64,000 nucleotides of DNA from Planctomycetota bacterium (GTDB taxonomy: Bacteria; Planctomycetota; Phycisphaerae; Phycisphaerales; UBA1924), in NCBI GenBank assembly GCA_018242625.1, contig JAFEBO010000004.1:1-64000 (forward strand). Reading direction: 5' to 3'. Made by a program: the position numbers and the translations under genes. Shown here piece after piece: positions 27,049 to 34,598 of the stretch. The notes beneath the pieces are model-generated. The model was not told where the DNA came from and ran no database searches. It saw only the letters and a program-made list of their open reading frames with translations. The number at the start of each line of letters is the position of its first letter. The first letter of the stretch is position 1.

Positions 27049-27711
27049 AGGGACAGTGGTCACGTGGCGGAGCCCGGTGGTCGCACGGTCAGAAATCAGC
27101 GCGCAGGTCCGGCGCATCTTTCAGACCTCGGTTGTGGAATGTGCGACGTGCTTGTCCGCGAACAGCGGCGGACTGTGTTCTTCGGGCTGACTTGCGGGGC
27201 GGAAGCCTCACAAGACGGCGTGCGTGCGGTTGACTGCTCGGCTCTGGTTGCCTCTTCAGCAACCTGCCGACAGCGGATCGCGGTGACCCGAGTTCCCCTT
27301 GACAAGGGAGACTCAGTACCCGCTTCCCGCCAGGACCGGCGGCCCGACCGTCACGTTTCGGGCCAGCATCAATGTTACGCATCGGTCCGACGTCAGTTCC
27401 GCTCCTGTCCGCGCTTCTCTCCACCCACGAGTTTGCATCCGCCGATCGGCTCGTCCTATAAAATATAGATTTTTTCGGATTTATTGGCGATTCATTGCGC
27501 TCAAAGGCCTGATCTTGGTCCTATAACAAAACATGAGGACTTCCGCTCGTCCGCCGACCAGCGCGGATTAAAATCGAGGTTCGGGTCTGGGCGTCGGGCC
27601 GCCGGCGGAGCGGGTGCGCCAAACGAGCTCGGAGTTGGGCCGTTTCGTCCGCACGGAGCGGGCGTGGGCGGCGTTTCGGGGCGCGCTGAGCTGGCTCGAT
27701 ATGCTCGCCCC
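27049..27711. other. 663-nt gene-free region with inverted repeats and an AT-rich block
   Basis: No coding ORF is supported. On the glycosyltransferase side it contains the inverted repeats GTCCGC-N8-GCGGAC (27154-27173), GGTTGC-N7-GCAACC (27246-27264) and GAGT-TCCCCTTGACAAGGGAG-ACTC (27290-27314). Beyond these, around 27450-27540, is a strikingly AT-rich block with TATAAAATATAG and a direct repeat GTCCTATAA (27453-27461 and 27519-27527). It could be the promoter and a roughly 400-nt structured leader of the glycosyltransferase. It matched no riboswitch class that I could recognise. Confidence 0.5.
27700..27705 (+). promoter_or_regulatory. Candidate -10 box of a leaderless deaminase mRNA
   Basis: TATGCT ends 6 nt before the ATG at 27712; no Shine-Dalgarno sequence lies between. 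Confidence 0.5.
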
Positions 27712-28173
27712 ATGAACCGATCGGACATGGACCGTTTTGCTTTGGATGCTGCCTACGAGCAGGCTCGCAAGAGCCTTTCGGAGGGGGGAATTCCGATCGG
27801 ATCGGCGCTGGTGAATCCGGCGGGGACGATCGTTGCCCTGGGTCACAACCTCCGCGTGCAGTCCGGCGACCCGACCGCCCACGCCGAGACCGTCTGCATC
27901 CGCAACGCGGGGCGCCGACGCGACTGGCACATGCTGACGATGGCAACCACGCTGAGTCCCTGCGCCATGTGCAGCGGGACCGCCGTGCTCCATCGGATAC
28001 CCCGCTTGGTGATCGGCGAGCACCACACTTTTCAGGGGCGCGAAGACTGGCTCGCGGCCGAAGGCGTGGAACTGGTTCTTATGAACGACCTGCGGTGCAT
28101 CGCGCTCATGGAAGAGTTCATTACAGCCCGGCCGGAGCTGTGGAACGAGGACATCGGGGTGCCTCCCAAGTAG
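27712..28173 (+). CDS. Cytosine deaminase, fungal FCY1 type
   Basis: 153 residues of the zinc-dependent cytidine-deaminase fold. Zinc ligands are His57 (with catalytic Glu59, in TAHAETVC) and Cys84/Cys87 (SPCAMC). Beyond the shared motifs, the protein follows yeast cytosine deaminase Fcy1 nearly throughout. Examples are GGIPIGSALVNPAG, GHNLRVQSGDPTAHAE, TTLSPCAMCSG, IPRLVIGEHHTFQG and the C-terminal FITARPELWNEDIG, which in Fcy1 closes the active site. It would convert cytosine to uracil. It is not the amidohydrolase-type CodA common in bacteria, and TadA lacks this C-terminus. Confidence 0.85.
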   Translation: MNRSDMDRFALDAAYEQARKSLSEGGIPIGSALVNPAGTIVALGHNLRVQSGDPTAHAETVCIRNAGRRRDWHMLTMATTLSPCAMCSGTAVLHRIPRLVIGEHHTFQGREDWLAAEGVELVLMNDLRCIALMEEFITARPELWNEDIGVPPK

Positions 28174-28249
28174 CCGCCAGCGGCCGGAACAGGCCGTGGA
28201 GGTCCGTCGGCGGGCCTTGAGGAGGCGGCGGTCGGGCGTGGGGCCGGGC

Positions 28250-28255
28250 TATAAT
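28250..28255 (+). promoter_or_regulatory. -10 box of the nusG promoter
   Basis: TATAAT, a consensus -10, about 90 nt before the nusG start. A TTGAGG upstream is 27 nt away and too distant to be its -35, so the -35 is weak or absent. Confidence 0.6.
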
Positions 28256-28263
28256 TTCTTCGC

Positions 28264-28290
28264 AGCGGCGGTCCCGGAAGGGCCGCCGCT
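28264..28290 (+). promoter_or_regulatory. Hairpin with a GGAA tetraloop in the nusG leader
   Basis: AGCGGCGG (28264-28271), a single unpaired T, CCC, loop GGAA, then GGGCCGCCGCT (28280-28290). This gives about 11 base pairs with one bulge, closed by a GNRA loop. It begins a few bases after the expected transcription start. No T-run follows, so it is not a terminator. Confidence 0.6.
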
Positions 28291-28347
28291 TATCACTTTG
28301 AGACCGTGCGTCCGGGGTCGGGCAAGGACGGTCCGGAAAGGCCCAAC

Positions 28348-29007
28348 ATGAGCGAGAACGAAAACAACGCAGCATCATCCGCACCGGCTCTCGACGGACG
28401 CCCCGACGAGAAGGTGGGCCTGATCAACGCCGACGAGCCTATCCGCCAGGAGGGCATGAACTGGTTCGTTCTCCGTGTCGCGAGCAACAAGGAAAGCTCG
28501 GTGCGGGACACCCTGCTCCGCAAGGTGCAGATCGAGAATATGACGCACCTTGTGAACCGCATCCTTGTGCCCACGGAAAAGACCAAGACGGTCAAAGGCG
28601 GCAAGCAGAAGATCACCGAGACCAAGCTCTATCCGGGTTATGTCTTTGTCGAGATGCGGCTCGAGCCCGACGGGCGAATTCCGCAGGACGTCTTCTTCCT
28701 CATCAAGGAAACGACGGGCGTGGGCGATTTCGTCGGCACCGCGGGACGCCCCACCCCGATGAAGGATCATGAGATCGAGAAGATGCTCAAGGACTCGAAG
28801 AAGCCCGAGGACACGCCCAACGTCCGCATGGTCTTCGAGAAGGGTGAGCACGTCATCATCAAGGAAGGCCCGTTCCAGAGCTACGAAGGGACCGTGGACG
28901 AACTGCTTCCCGAGAAGGGCGTCGTGCGTGTGCTCGTCACCATCTTCGGGCGGCAGGCGCCGATCGAGCTCGAGGAATGGCAGATCGGCAAGGCCGAAGG
29001 GGCCTGA
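28348..29007 (+). CDS. nusG: Transcription termination/antitermination factor NusG
   Basis: Binds RNA polymerase and links it to Rho or the ribosome. The 219-residue product has a roughly 35-residue acidic extension, the NGN domain (NWFVLRVASNKE ... LYPGYVFVEMRL) and a C-terminal KOW domain (FEKGEHVIIKEGPFQSYEG). GGAAAGG lies 7 nt before the ATG. It stands alone between its own TATAAT and a terminator, whereas nusG usually sits with secE and ribosomal protein genes. A second NusG or RfaH-type factor is possible, but the sequence looks like ordinary NusG. Confidence 0.92.
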   Translation: MSENENNAASSAPALDGRPDEKVGLINADEPIRQEGMNWFVLRVASNKESSVRDTLLRKVQIENMTHLVNRILVPTEKTKTVKGGKQKITETKLYPGYVFVEMRLEPDGRIPQDVFFLIKETTGVGDFVGTAGRPTPMKDHEIEKMLKDSKKPEDTPNVRMVFEKGEHVIIKEGPFQSYEGTVDELLPEKGVVRVLVTIFGRQAPIELEEWQIGKAEGA

Positions 29008-29039
29008 GCCGGCCGGAAATCCGATGAATGCGTTTTCAG

Positions 29040-29071
29040 CGCCTGAGGCATTTCCCTCAGGCGTTTTCTTT
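29040..29071 (+). terminator. Rho-independent terminator of nusG
   Basis: CGCCTGAGG (29040-29048), loop CATTTC, CCTCAGGCG (29055-29063), then TTTTCTTT. The stem is perfect. Confidence 0.9.
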
Positions 29072-29273
29072 GTTCCGCAAATGTGATGGCGGAAGTTTGG
29101 GAATCGCTGGCATTTCCGGGCCTGCGGGTTATCGGTTGAAGTGTCGCACGCTCAGTGCGCGGCGGACTGGATTTCGCGAGTTCGCGCCGAGCGCGGTCGC
29201 CCTTTGTGGGTGCGACGAAGGGAACGGAAAAGGGTGCCCCGCTCGCGCGGGGTCAAGCGGGCGAGGTGAAATC

Positions 29274-29912
29274 ATGAAAATGCTGAAGTTGCTTGTTCCG
29301 GCGGTGATCGCCGGCGGGTTGGTTTCCGTTGCGTTCGCGGATGATCTGAATCCGCCGCCGTGGCGTGGCCTGCCGGACTCGACGTTCCAGCACTGGACCT
29401 TCGGGCCGAACTCTCCGTCGGGCGCTCCCGACGGCGGCGTCAACAACCCAAACGGGACGCCCCTGATGTTTCCGAGCGATGGCGGCACGTTCTATTCGCC
29501 GACGGTGGGGAACCGGGGCGGCGTGTGGGGCATCACGGGTGGCGATCTGCGTTTCCACGTCCCCAATGACAACGACATGGATTCGGAAACAAAGCTGATC
29601 TGGATCCAGGTCACCTGGCAGGGGCAGTCACTGCCGGGCGTTTCGGGCGTCAGCAGCACGGATCACAGCATGTCGCCCGTGGGCGATCCGCACACGGTGC
29701 TCCTGGCCGACGGCTGGAATCACACGACCTGGGAATTCTCGCTGAAGGAATGTCCGGAGTGGGAAGATATTTTCATCTCGAACTCGATTCCGACGGGAAC
29801 CACCCTTCTGATCGATCAGGTGGTGATCGACACGATCTGCATCGTCCCGGCGCCCGGCGCGGGTGCGCTCGCGCTGGCGGGTCTCGTTGCTGTCGGCCGT
29901 CGACGCCGCTGA
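29274..29912 (+). CDS. Exported PEP-CTERM-like protein
   Basis: 212 residues: signal peptide MKMLKLLVPAVIAGGLVSVAFA, a globular Trp- and Gly-rich domain, and the tail VPAPGAGALALAGLVAVGRRRR. The domain has no recognised relatives here. It differs from the 14.6-16.5 kb paralogues, so only the sorting tail is shared. GAGGTG lies just before the ATG; longer in-frame starts upstream are rejected because the signal peptide begins here. Confidence 0.8.
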   Translation: MKMLKLLVPAVIAGGLVSVAFADDLNPPPWRGLPDSTFQHWTFGPNSPSGAPDGGVNNPNGTPLMFPSDGGTFYSPTVGNRGGVWGITGGDLRFHVPNDNDMDSETKLIWIQVTWQGQSLPGVSGVSSTDHSMSPVGDPHTVLLADGWNHTTWEFSLKECPEWEDIFISNSIPTGTTLLIDQVVIDTICIVPAPGAGALALAGLVAVGRRRR

Positions 29913-29939
29913 TTGCCTTTTTCTGATCCAGCTCTCACG

Positions 29940-29970
29940 CACCCCGGCTCGTGGCCGGGGTGTCTTCTTT
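29940..29970 (+). terminator. Rho-independent terminator
   Basis: CACCCCGGC (29940-29948), loop TCGTG, GCCGGGGTG (29954-29962), then TCTTCTTTT. It is followed within 13 nt by the next promoter box. Confidence 0.85.
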
Positions 29971-29982
29971 TGCGCGCCGACG

Positions 29983-29988
29983 TACGCT
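29983..29988 (+). promoter_or_regulatory. Candidate -10 box of a leaderless lipoprotein mRNA
   Basis: TACGCT, 6 nt before the ATG at 29995, within GTACGCTTGCCCG, the same 13-mer found before pgsA. Confidence 0.55.
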
Positions 29989-29994
29989 TGCCCG

Positions 29995-30648
29995 ATGCGA
30001 AGCCTCCTGGCGATTTCGATGGCGGCGGGTTGTGCGATGCTCGCGGGCTGCCGCGCGGGTGGCCAGTCTTCGGGCGACGTACTCCGGCAGCAGAACCTTG
30101 AACTGCAGAAGCAGGTCGATCAGCTGCAGAAGGACGCGTCCGAACTGCGCGCGAAGTTGGCCGAGCTTGTGGGGGGCAAAGACGCTTCGGACGCGAGCAA
30201 GAGCAAGGAAGTTGCGGAAGCGACCCCGCGCGTCGCTTCCATCGAGATCGACTTCCTCTCCGGGCCGACCACGGATTCCGGTGCGCCCGCTCGGAGCGAT
30301 CGCCAGCGCACGGTTGCGGTCTACATCAAGCCGATGGACGGGCGGGGCCGCTTTTTGCAGGCCACTGGCACGCTCCAGGTTGAAGTGTCAAGGCTGACCA
30401 CCCTGCCGCCGCTCGGGGAAGTTTCAAAGCCGGACAGCCCGGCCAAGCTCCTCTCGTCGAAGACTCTGACGCCGCTGGAACTTCGTGATGCGTACCGGTC
30501 CGGCTTCACCGGAACGTACTACGTGGTGGACCTCAATGTGCCCGACGCCGACCTCGCGCCGCCCGGTCAGCTGCTGCTGCGCGCCCGATTTCAGGACGCG
30601 ATCACGGGCGCCAACCTCGAGGCCAGCCGCATCGTGGGCCTTCGATAG
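29995..30648 (+). CDS. Lipoprotein with an N-terminal coiled coil
   Basis: 217 residues. Signal peptide with lipobox MLAGC, so Cys19 would be lipidated. Residues about 25-65 form a coiled coil (LRQQNLELQKQVDQLQKDAS). The C-terminal domain holds beta-strands (VYIKPMDGRGRFLQATGTLQ, YYVVDLNVPDADLAPPGQ) and looks like a small immunoglobulin-like fold. Function unknown. The ATG at 29995 is set by the lipobox distance and the TACGCT box. Confidence 0.82.
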   Translation: MRSLLAISMAAGCAMLAGCRAGGQSSGDVLRQQNLELQKQVDQLQKDASELRAKLAELVGGKDASDASKSKEVAEATPRVASIEIDFLSGPTTDSGAPARSDRQRTVAVYIKPMDGRGRFLQATGTLQVEVSRLTTLPPLGEVSKPDSPAKLLSSKTLTPLELRDAYRSGFTGTYYVVDLNVPDADLAPPGQLLLRARFQDAITGANLEASRIVGLR

Positions 30649-30712
30649 AGCGAACTCCGGCGTCCCCGATATCGCGCGCCGATCGCAGTTGCGGCAGAAC
30701 GAGAGAATTGTC

Positions 30713-30741
30713 TTGAACCGGCGGCCGGTTCCTGTTATTGA
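30713..30741 (+). promoter_or_regulatory. Promoter with a palindrome in the spacer
   Basis: TTGAAC (30713-30718), 17 nt, TATTGA (30736-30741). The perfect inverted repeat GAACCGG-CGG-CCGGTTC (30715-30731) overlaps the -35 and spacer, as expected for a repressor operator. Confidence 0.55.
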
Positions 30742-30762
30742 TCAGTCGCAGAGGAGGCAGCC

Positions 30763-31695
30763 ATGAAAATCCCGGCAGTGATGATGTGTGCGATGATCGG
30801 CGCCGGCACCCTGGCGGCGGGACCCGTCATCACCGGATTCAACGCCGCCCGAGGCGGAGCGCTGTCGCTGAAGGAGGGGTCGGCCACGGCCACGCTCCGG
30901 GCGTCGATCGCTGCGTCATTTCCGAACGCGACCCTGCAGGCGGTCGGCACGGTCACCGCCGGCGGTCTTTCGGGGTGCGATGTCGTCATGCTTGCTTCTC
31001 CGACGGGCGGAGTTTCTGCGATCGCGCCTCTGACAAGCCAGGAACAGACCGAACTGTTGAGCTTTGTGCTCTCGGGCCACGGGGCGGTTATTTTCTCCGA
31101 CAACGACAGCTTTGCGGGCGGCGCCAGCCAGCCGGCGAACCTGTCTTTGCTGGCGCCCTTCGGGATGACCTGCACGGGAACTGGTCCGGGCTGGATGCGG
31201 GCTGCCGCCATTGCGAATCCCTCGGGCTCCCCTGTAACCGATGGCCCGTTCGGCGTGGTCAACTCCTACGCGGTCGGCTGGTCGGGCTGGTTTCAGAGCC
31301 TGGGGTCTTCCACTGTTCTTGGCCGGCTTGCGGACAACAACACCCCATCGCTCGCGGTGATTCCGCGGGGTGTGCTGGGCCCCGGCAGCGGACCGGTTGT
31401 CATCTTTTCCGACTCAACCATGATCTATGACGGCTACTACCCGAGCGTGAATGTGCCGGTCGTCATGAACGCGATCGCGTTCGCCGCCGGCCCGGGATGT
31501 CCCGGCGATTTCAACAGTGATGACGTCGTCAACGACGCGGACTTCTCCATATTTGTCCGCGGCTACGACCTGCTCGACTGCTCCGATCCGCTCATGCAGC
31601 CGGGATGCCCGGCCGATCTCAACTCCGACGGGATGGTCGACGACGCCGACTTTGTGATCTTTGTCGCGGGGTACGACCGGCTCGTCTGTCCGTGA
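30763..31695 (+). CDS. Secreted protein with a C-terminal dockerin pair
   Basis: 310 residues. Signal peptide MKIPAVMMCAMIGAGTLAAG, then an alpha/beta domain of about 220 residues. Phrases such as CDVVMLASPTGG, LSFVLSGHGAVIFSDN and PVVIFSDSTMIYDG resemble a glutamine-amidotransferase/ThuA-like fold, a weak inference. The last 65 residues are the paired module CPGDFNSDDVVNDADFSIF ... CPADLNSDGMVDDADFVIF ending DRLVCP. GGAGG precedes the ATG. Function unknown. Confidence 0.82.
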   Translation: MKIPAVMMCAMIGAGTLAAGPVITGFNAARGGALSLKEGSATATLRASIAASFPNATLQAVGTVTAGGLSGCDVVMLASPTGGVSAIAPLTSQEQTELLSFVLSGHGAVIFSDNDSFAGGASQPANLSLLAPFGMTCTGTGPGWMRAAAIANPSGSPVTDGPFGVVNSYAVGWSGWFQSLGSSTVLGRLADNNTPSLAVIPRGVLGPGSGPVVIFSDSTMIYDGYYPSVNVPVVMNAIAFAAGPGCPGDFNSDDVVNDADFSIFVRGYDLLDCSDPLMQPGCPADLNSDGMVDDADFVIFVAGYDRLVCP

Positions 31696-31717
31696 CGCGG
31701 GCCGCCCGCGCCCGGCG

Positions 31718-31891
31718 TTACTTGCGGCCGATCAGGAAGTACAGAAGCACGCCGAACAGCGGCAGCAGAAGGATCAGCAGGATCCAGAGGAGCTTCTCCA
31801 TCACCGCGCGGCCACTCTGCAGAACCTCGACAATCGCGATGAGGTCGAGAATCAGAACGATGATGCTGATCAGCCCGCCGCCGATATACAT
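31718..31891 (-). CDS. PLDc_N-type small membrane protein
   Basis: 57 residues with two TM helices and the pattern LDLIAIVEVLQSGRAVMEKLLW ending LYFLIGRK, as in small membrane proteins of the phospholipase D N-terminal (PLDc_N) family. GGAGG lies 5 nt before the ATG; the longer reading frame upstream is unlikely. Role unknown. Confidence 0.8.
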   Translation of the reverse strand: MYIGGGLISIIVLILDLIAIVEVLQSGRAVMEKLLWILLILLLPLFGVLLYFLIGRK

Positions 31892-31928
31892 GTGTCCTCC
31901 CTTTCCTGCAGAAAACTTCTCTCCCCTT

Positions 31929-33272
31929 TCAATGGGGGAGCGGAAATTTCTGGCAGAGGCTGCGGACATCATTGCGGATTTCGGCGCTGGCGTGGGTGAA
32001 TTCCGTCTCACCTTTCAGGCCGGCGCTCAGGGCGCGATCGATGAACGAAGCGACGGTGGCCATGTCCGCTTCCCGGAGGCCGCGGGTGGTGATGGCGGGG
32101 GTGCCCAGCCGGATGCCGCTCGTCACCTTTGGCGGGCGCGGGTCGCTGGGGATGCCGTTCATGTTGCTGATGATGCCGGAGCGTTCGAGCCACCTGCTCG
32201 CGTCCGCGCCGGTGAGTGCTTCGCTGCGTTTGCGCAGGTCGACGAGCATGAGGTGATTGTCGGTGCCGCCGGTAGTGATGCGGTAGTTGAGCTTGATGAG
32301 CGCGTCGGCGAGTGCCTTTGCGTTCCTGACGACCTGGGCCGCGTAAGTCTTCCACTCGGGACGGAGGCATTCGCCGAACGCGATCGCCTTGGCGGCAATC
32401 ACGTGCATGAGGGGCCCGCCCTGCATGCCCGGGAAAACGGCCTTATCGATTTTCTTAGCGAGTTCCTCGTCGTTGGTGAGGATGAGGCCGCCCCGCGGGC
32501 CGCGGAGGGTCTTGTGCGTCGTGGTGGTGACGATGTGCGAATGGGGGAAGGGGCTGGGATGAGCGCCGCCCACGATCAGCCCGGCAATGTGGGCCACGTC
32601 GCTCATCAGCAGCGCACCGACCTTGTCCGCGATCGCGCGGAATCGGGCGAAGTCGATCGTCCGCGGATAGGCCGAGTAGCCGCAGAGCAGCATCTTGGGC
32701 TTGTGTTCGAGAACAACCTTTTCCACGGCGTCGTAGTCGATGCGTTCGAAGTCTTTGTGCGAAACGTCGTAGTGGAGGGGGTAGTGGACGGGGTTGTAGT
32801 AGCGCCCGCTGAAGTTGATCTTCATCCCGTGGCTGAGGTGGCCGCCGTCTTTCAGCACCAGGCTCGCGAACGTGCTGCCGGGTTCCATGCACGCCATGAA
32901 CGCCGCGGCATTCGCCTGCGCGCCGGAATGGGGCTGCACGTTGGCAAACTTGCAGCCGAACATCTGCTTGGCCCGCTCGATCGCCAGCGTTTCGACCTGA
33001 TCATGAAACTCGCACCCGCCGTAGTAGCGGGCGTTGGGATAGCCCTCGGCGTACTTGTTCGTCAGGCAGGTGCCCATCGCCGCCATGACCGCGGGGGAGG
33101 TGTGATTCTCGCTGGCGATCAGCTCGAGCGTGTTTTCCTGACGCTGGGCTTCCTTCACAATCAGGTCGGCGATTGCCGGATCGGTGGCCCGGATCGTTGC
33201 GATACCCGGCACAGGGGGGGTGGAAGCCGGGCTGTGCGGTGCGTGTGCGTCGGACAGAACAGAAGGAGTCAT
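31929..33272 (-). CDS. glyA: Serine hydroxymethyltransferase
   Basis: PLP enzyme exchanging serine and glycine with tetrahydrofolate, the main source of one-carbon units. The 447-residue protein shows [42 protein letters not shown] and [15 protein letters not shown] with the PLP Lys. It ends in the normal C-terminal domain. The start at 33272 follows GGAGG with 5 nt; an N-terminal extension of about 25 residues precedes the family core. Divergent from a dockerin gene. Confidence 0.95.
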   Translation of the reverse strand: MTPSVLSDAHAPHSPASTPPVPGIATIRATDPAIADLIVKEAQRQENTLELIASENHTSPAVMAAMGTCLTNKYAEGYPNARYYGGCEFHDQVETLAIERAKQMFGCKFANVQPHSGAQANAAAFMACMEPGSTFASLVLKDGGHLSHGMKINFSGRYYNPVHYPLHYDVSHKDFERIDYDAVEKVVLEHKPKMLLCGYSAYPRTIDFARFRAIADKVGALLMSDVAHIAGLIVGGAHPSPFPHSHIVTTTTHKTLRGPRGGLILTNDEELAKKIDKAVFPGMQGGPLMHVIAAKAIAFGECLRPEWKTYAAQVVRNAKALADALIKLNYRITTGGTDNHLMLVDLRKRSEALTGADASRWLERSGIISNMNGIPSDPRPPKVTSGIRLGTPAITTRGLREADMATVASFIDRALSAGLKGETEFTHASAEIRNDVRSLCQKFPLPH

Positions 33273-33460
33273 GCGTGCCTCCGATTTGGCTTCAGGAGTC
33301 CAACTGTAGGGAAGCGGGGCGTGTTTTCGACGGTGCGCCAGGCCGGCCACCGCGCCGATCCGTGTCCGAATCATCCTTTCCGGATGCGGGGTTTTCGCTT
33401 GCTTTCACTCCCATTTGCATGCGAGAATCGATCATCAAGCCGCACCCGAAAGGTTGAGAG

Positions 33461-34396
33461 ATGAAAACCGCCACCTGCACCCTGCTCACGATGTTGGGAT
33501 TTGTCTCACCCGCAACCGCCGGCGTTCAGTTTTACGACCTTTTCTACTCCACGTTTTACAACCAGACCTCCGCCCTGCCCCCGACGGACTACGCGCTCAG
33601 CAACTTCTCTTCACGCGTGATCGCCGATCCCGGAGATTTCGGCACGGCGAATGTCATCTTGCCGACGGTCGAGCAACTGCCTCTCAATGAGATCGGTCCG
33701 GGGTACTTCCTCTACCAGCAGGACTTCGCGACGCAGGGCGACTCGCTGATCGCATTCCCCCCCGGGGCTTACGTATTTCTGCTCGCCGGCGGCAGCCAGG
33801 GCGAGCAGCTCGGTGTCATCAACCGGCCGCCCGAGAGTTTCTGGTGCGAGGAGATTCCGGCGTTTACCGAGAGTTCGTACACCGCGATGCAGAGCGTCGA
33901 CGCGGCCTCGGACTTCTGGGCCGAGTTCAACACCTTCTCCGCGCCCGCTCCTGCCAACCTCGCCGCCACCTTTGTCTATGTCTACGACATGGACGGCAAC
34001 TTCGTCTACGGAACTTTTTTCGGATCGTTTACAGGAACGGTGCAGATCCCGGCGGGCACGCTCCTGGCCGGCACGCCGTACCGGATCTCGCTGTATTTTT
34101 CCTCACGCATCGAAAAATTCTCGGAAAACTTCGGCGGAAGCACGGCGATCGTGGGCTTTGATCGCGTGACGACGGCGTCCCTGTTCACCTTGCTGGCATG
34201 CACCGGCGATCTAAATAAGGACGGATTCGTCGACGATGCCGACTTCTCGATATTCGTAAACGCCTACAACACGCTCGACTGCGCCGATCCGATCATGCCC
34301 GCGGGCTGTCCCGCGGATTTCAATCGCGACGGGGTTGTTGACGATACCGATTTCGTCCTGTTCGTCGGGCCGTACAACGACCTGTTGTGCCCATAA
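33461..34396 (+). CDS. Secreted protein with a C-terminal dockerin pair
   Basis: 311 residues. Signal peptide MKTATCTLLTMLGFVSPATA, then a beta-rich domain of unknown family (YVYDMDGNFVYGTFFGS, GTLLAGTPYRISLYFSS). The C-terminal pair is CTGDLNKDGFVDDADFSIF ... CPADFNRDGVVDDTDFVLF, ending NDLLCP. GAAAGG lies before the ATG. The next gene is another dockerin protein on the same strand. Confidence 0.82.
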   Translation: MKTATCTLLTMLGFVSPATAGVQFYDLFYSTFYNQTSALPPTDYALSNFSSRVIADPGDFGTANVILPTVEQLPLNEIGPGYFLYQQDFATQGDSLIAFPPGAYVFLLAGGSQGEQLGVINRPPESFWCEEIPAFTESSYTAMQSVDAASDFWAEFNTFSAPAPANLAATFVYVYDMDGNFVYGTFFGSFTGTVQIPAGTLLAGTPYRISLYFSSRIEKFSENFGGSTAIVGFDRVTTASLFTLLACTGDLNKDGFVDDADFSIFVNAYNTLDCADPIMPAGCPADFNRDGVVDDTDFVLFVGPYNDLLCP

Positions 34397-34598
34397 CAGG
34401 GGTCCAAAAGTCTCTTGCATCTGGGGCTTCATTCTGCGAGAATAATGCACCCGACAGGAATTCGTGTTTCGTAAGGAAGTACGGGATTTGCCCGATTTTC
34501 CGCAGTTCTGGCGGGAATCGGCCGACCGTGACGCCGGTTCGATCGTTGAAGCCGTGCGGCCGAGAATACGCGTCGGGGTGGCAGGGAGGAGCTTGCGG

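Noticed and set aside
27246..27314. Possible SAM, cobalamin or c-di-GMP riboswitch
   Set aside because: Hairpins are present, but the conserved core sequences of these classes could not be matched on either strand.
27034..27468. Small ORF in the gene-free region before the deaminase
   Set aside because: No ribosome site or family features; it crosses the inverted repeats and has biased, unconvincing composition.
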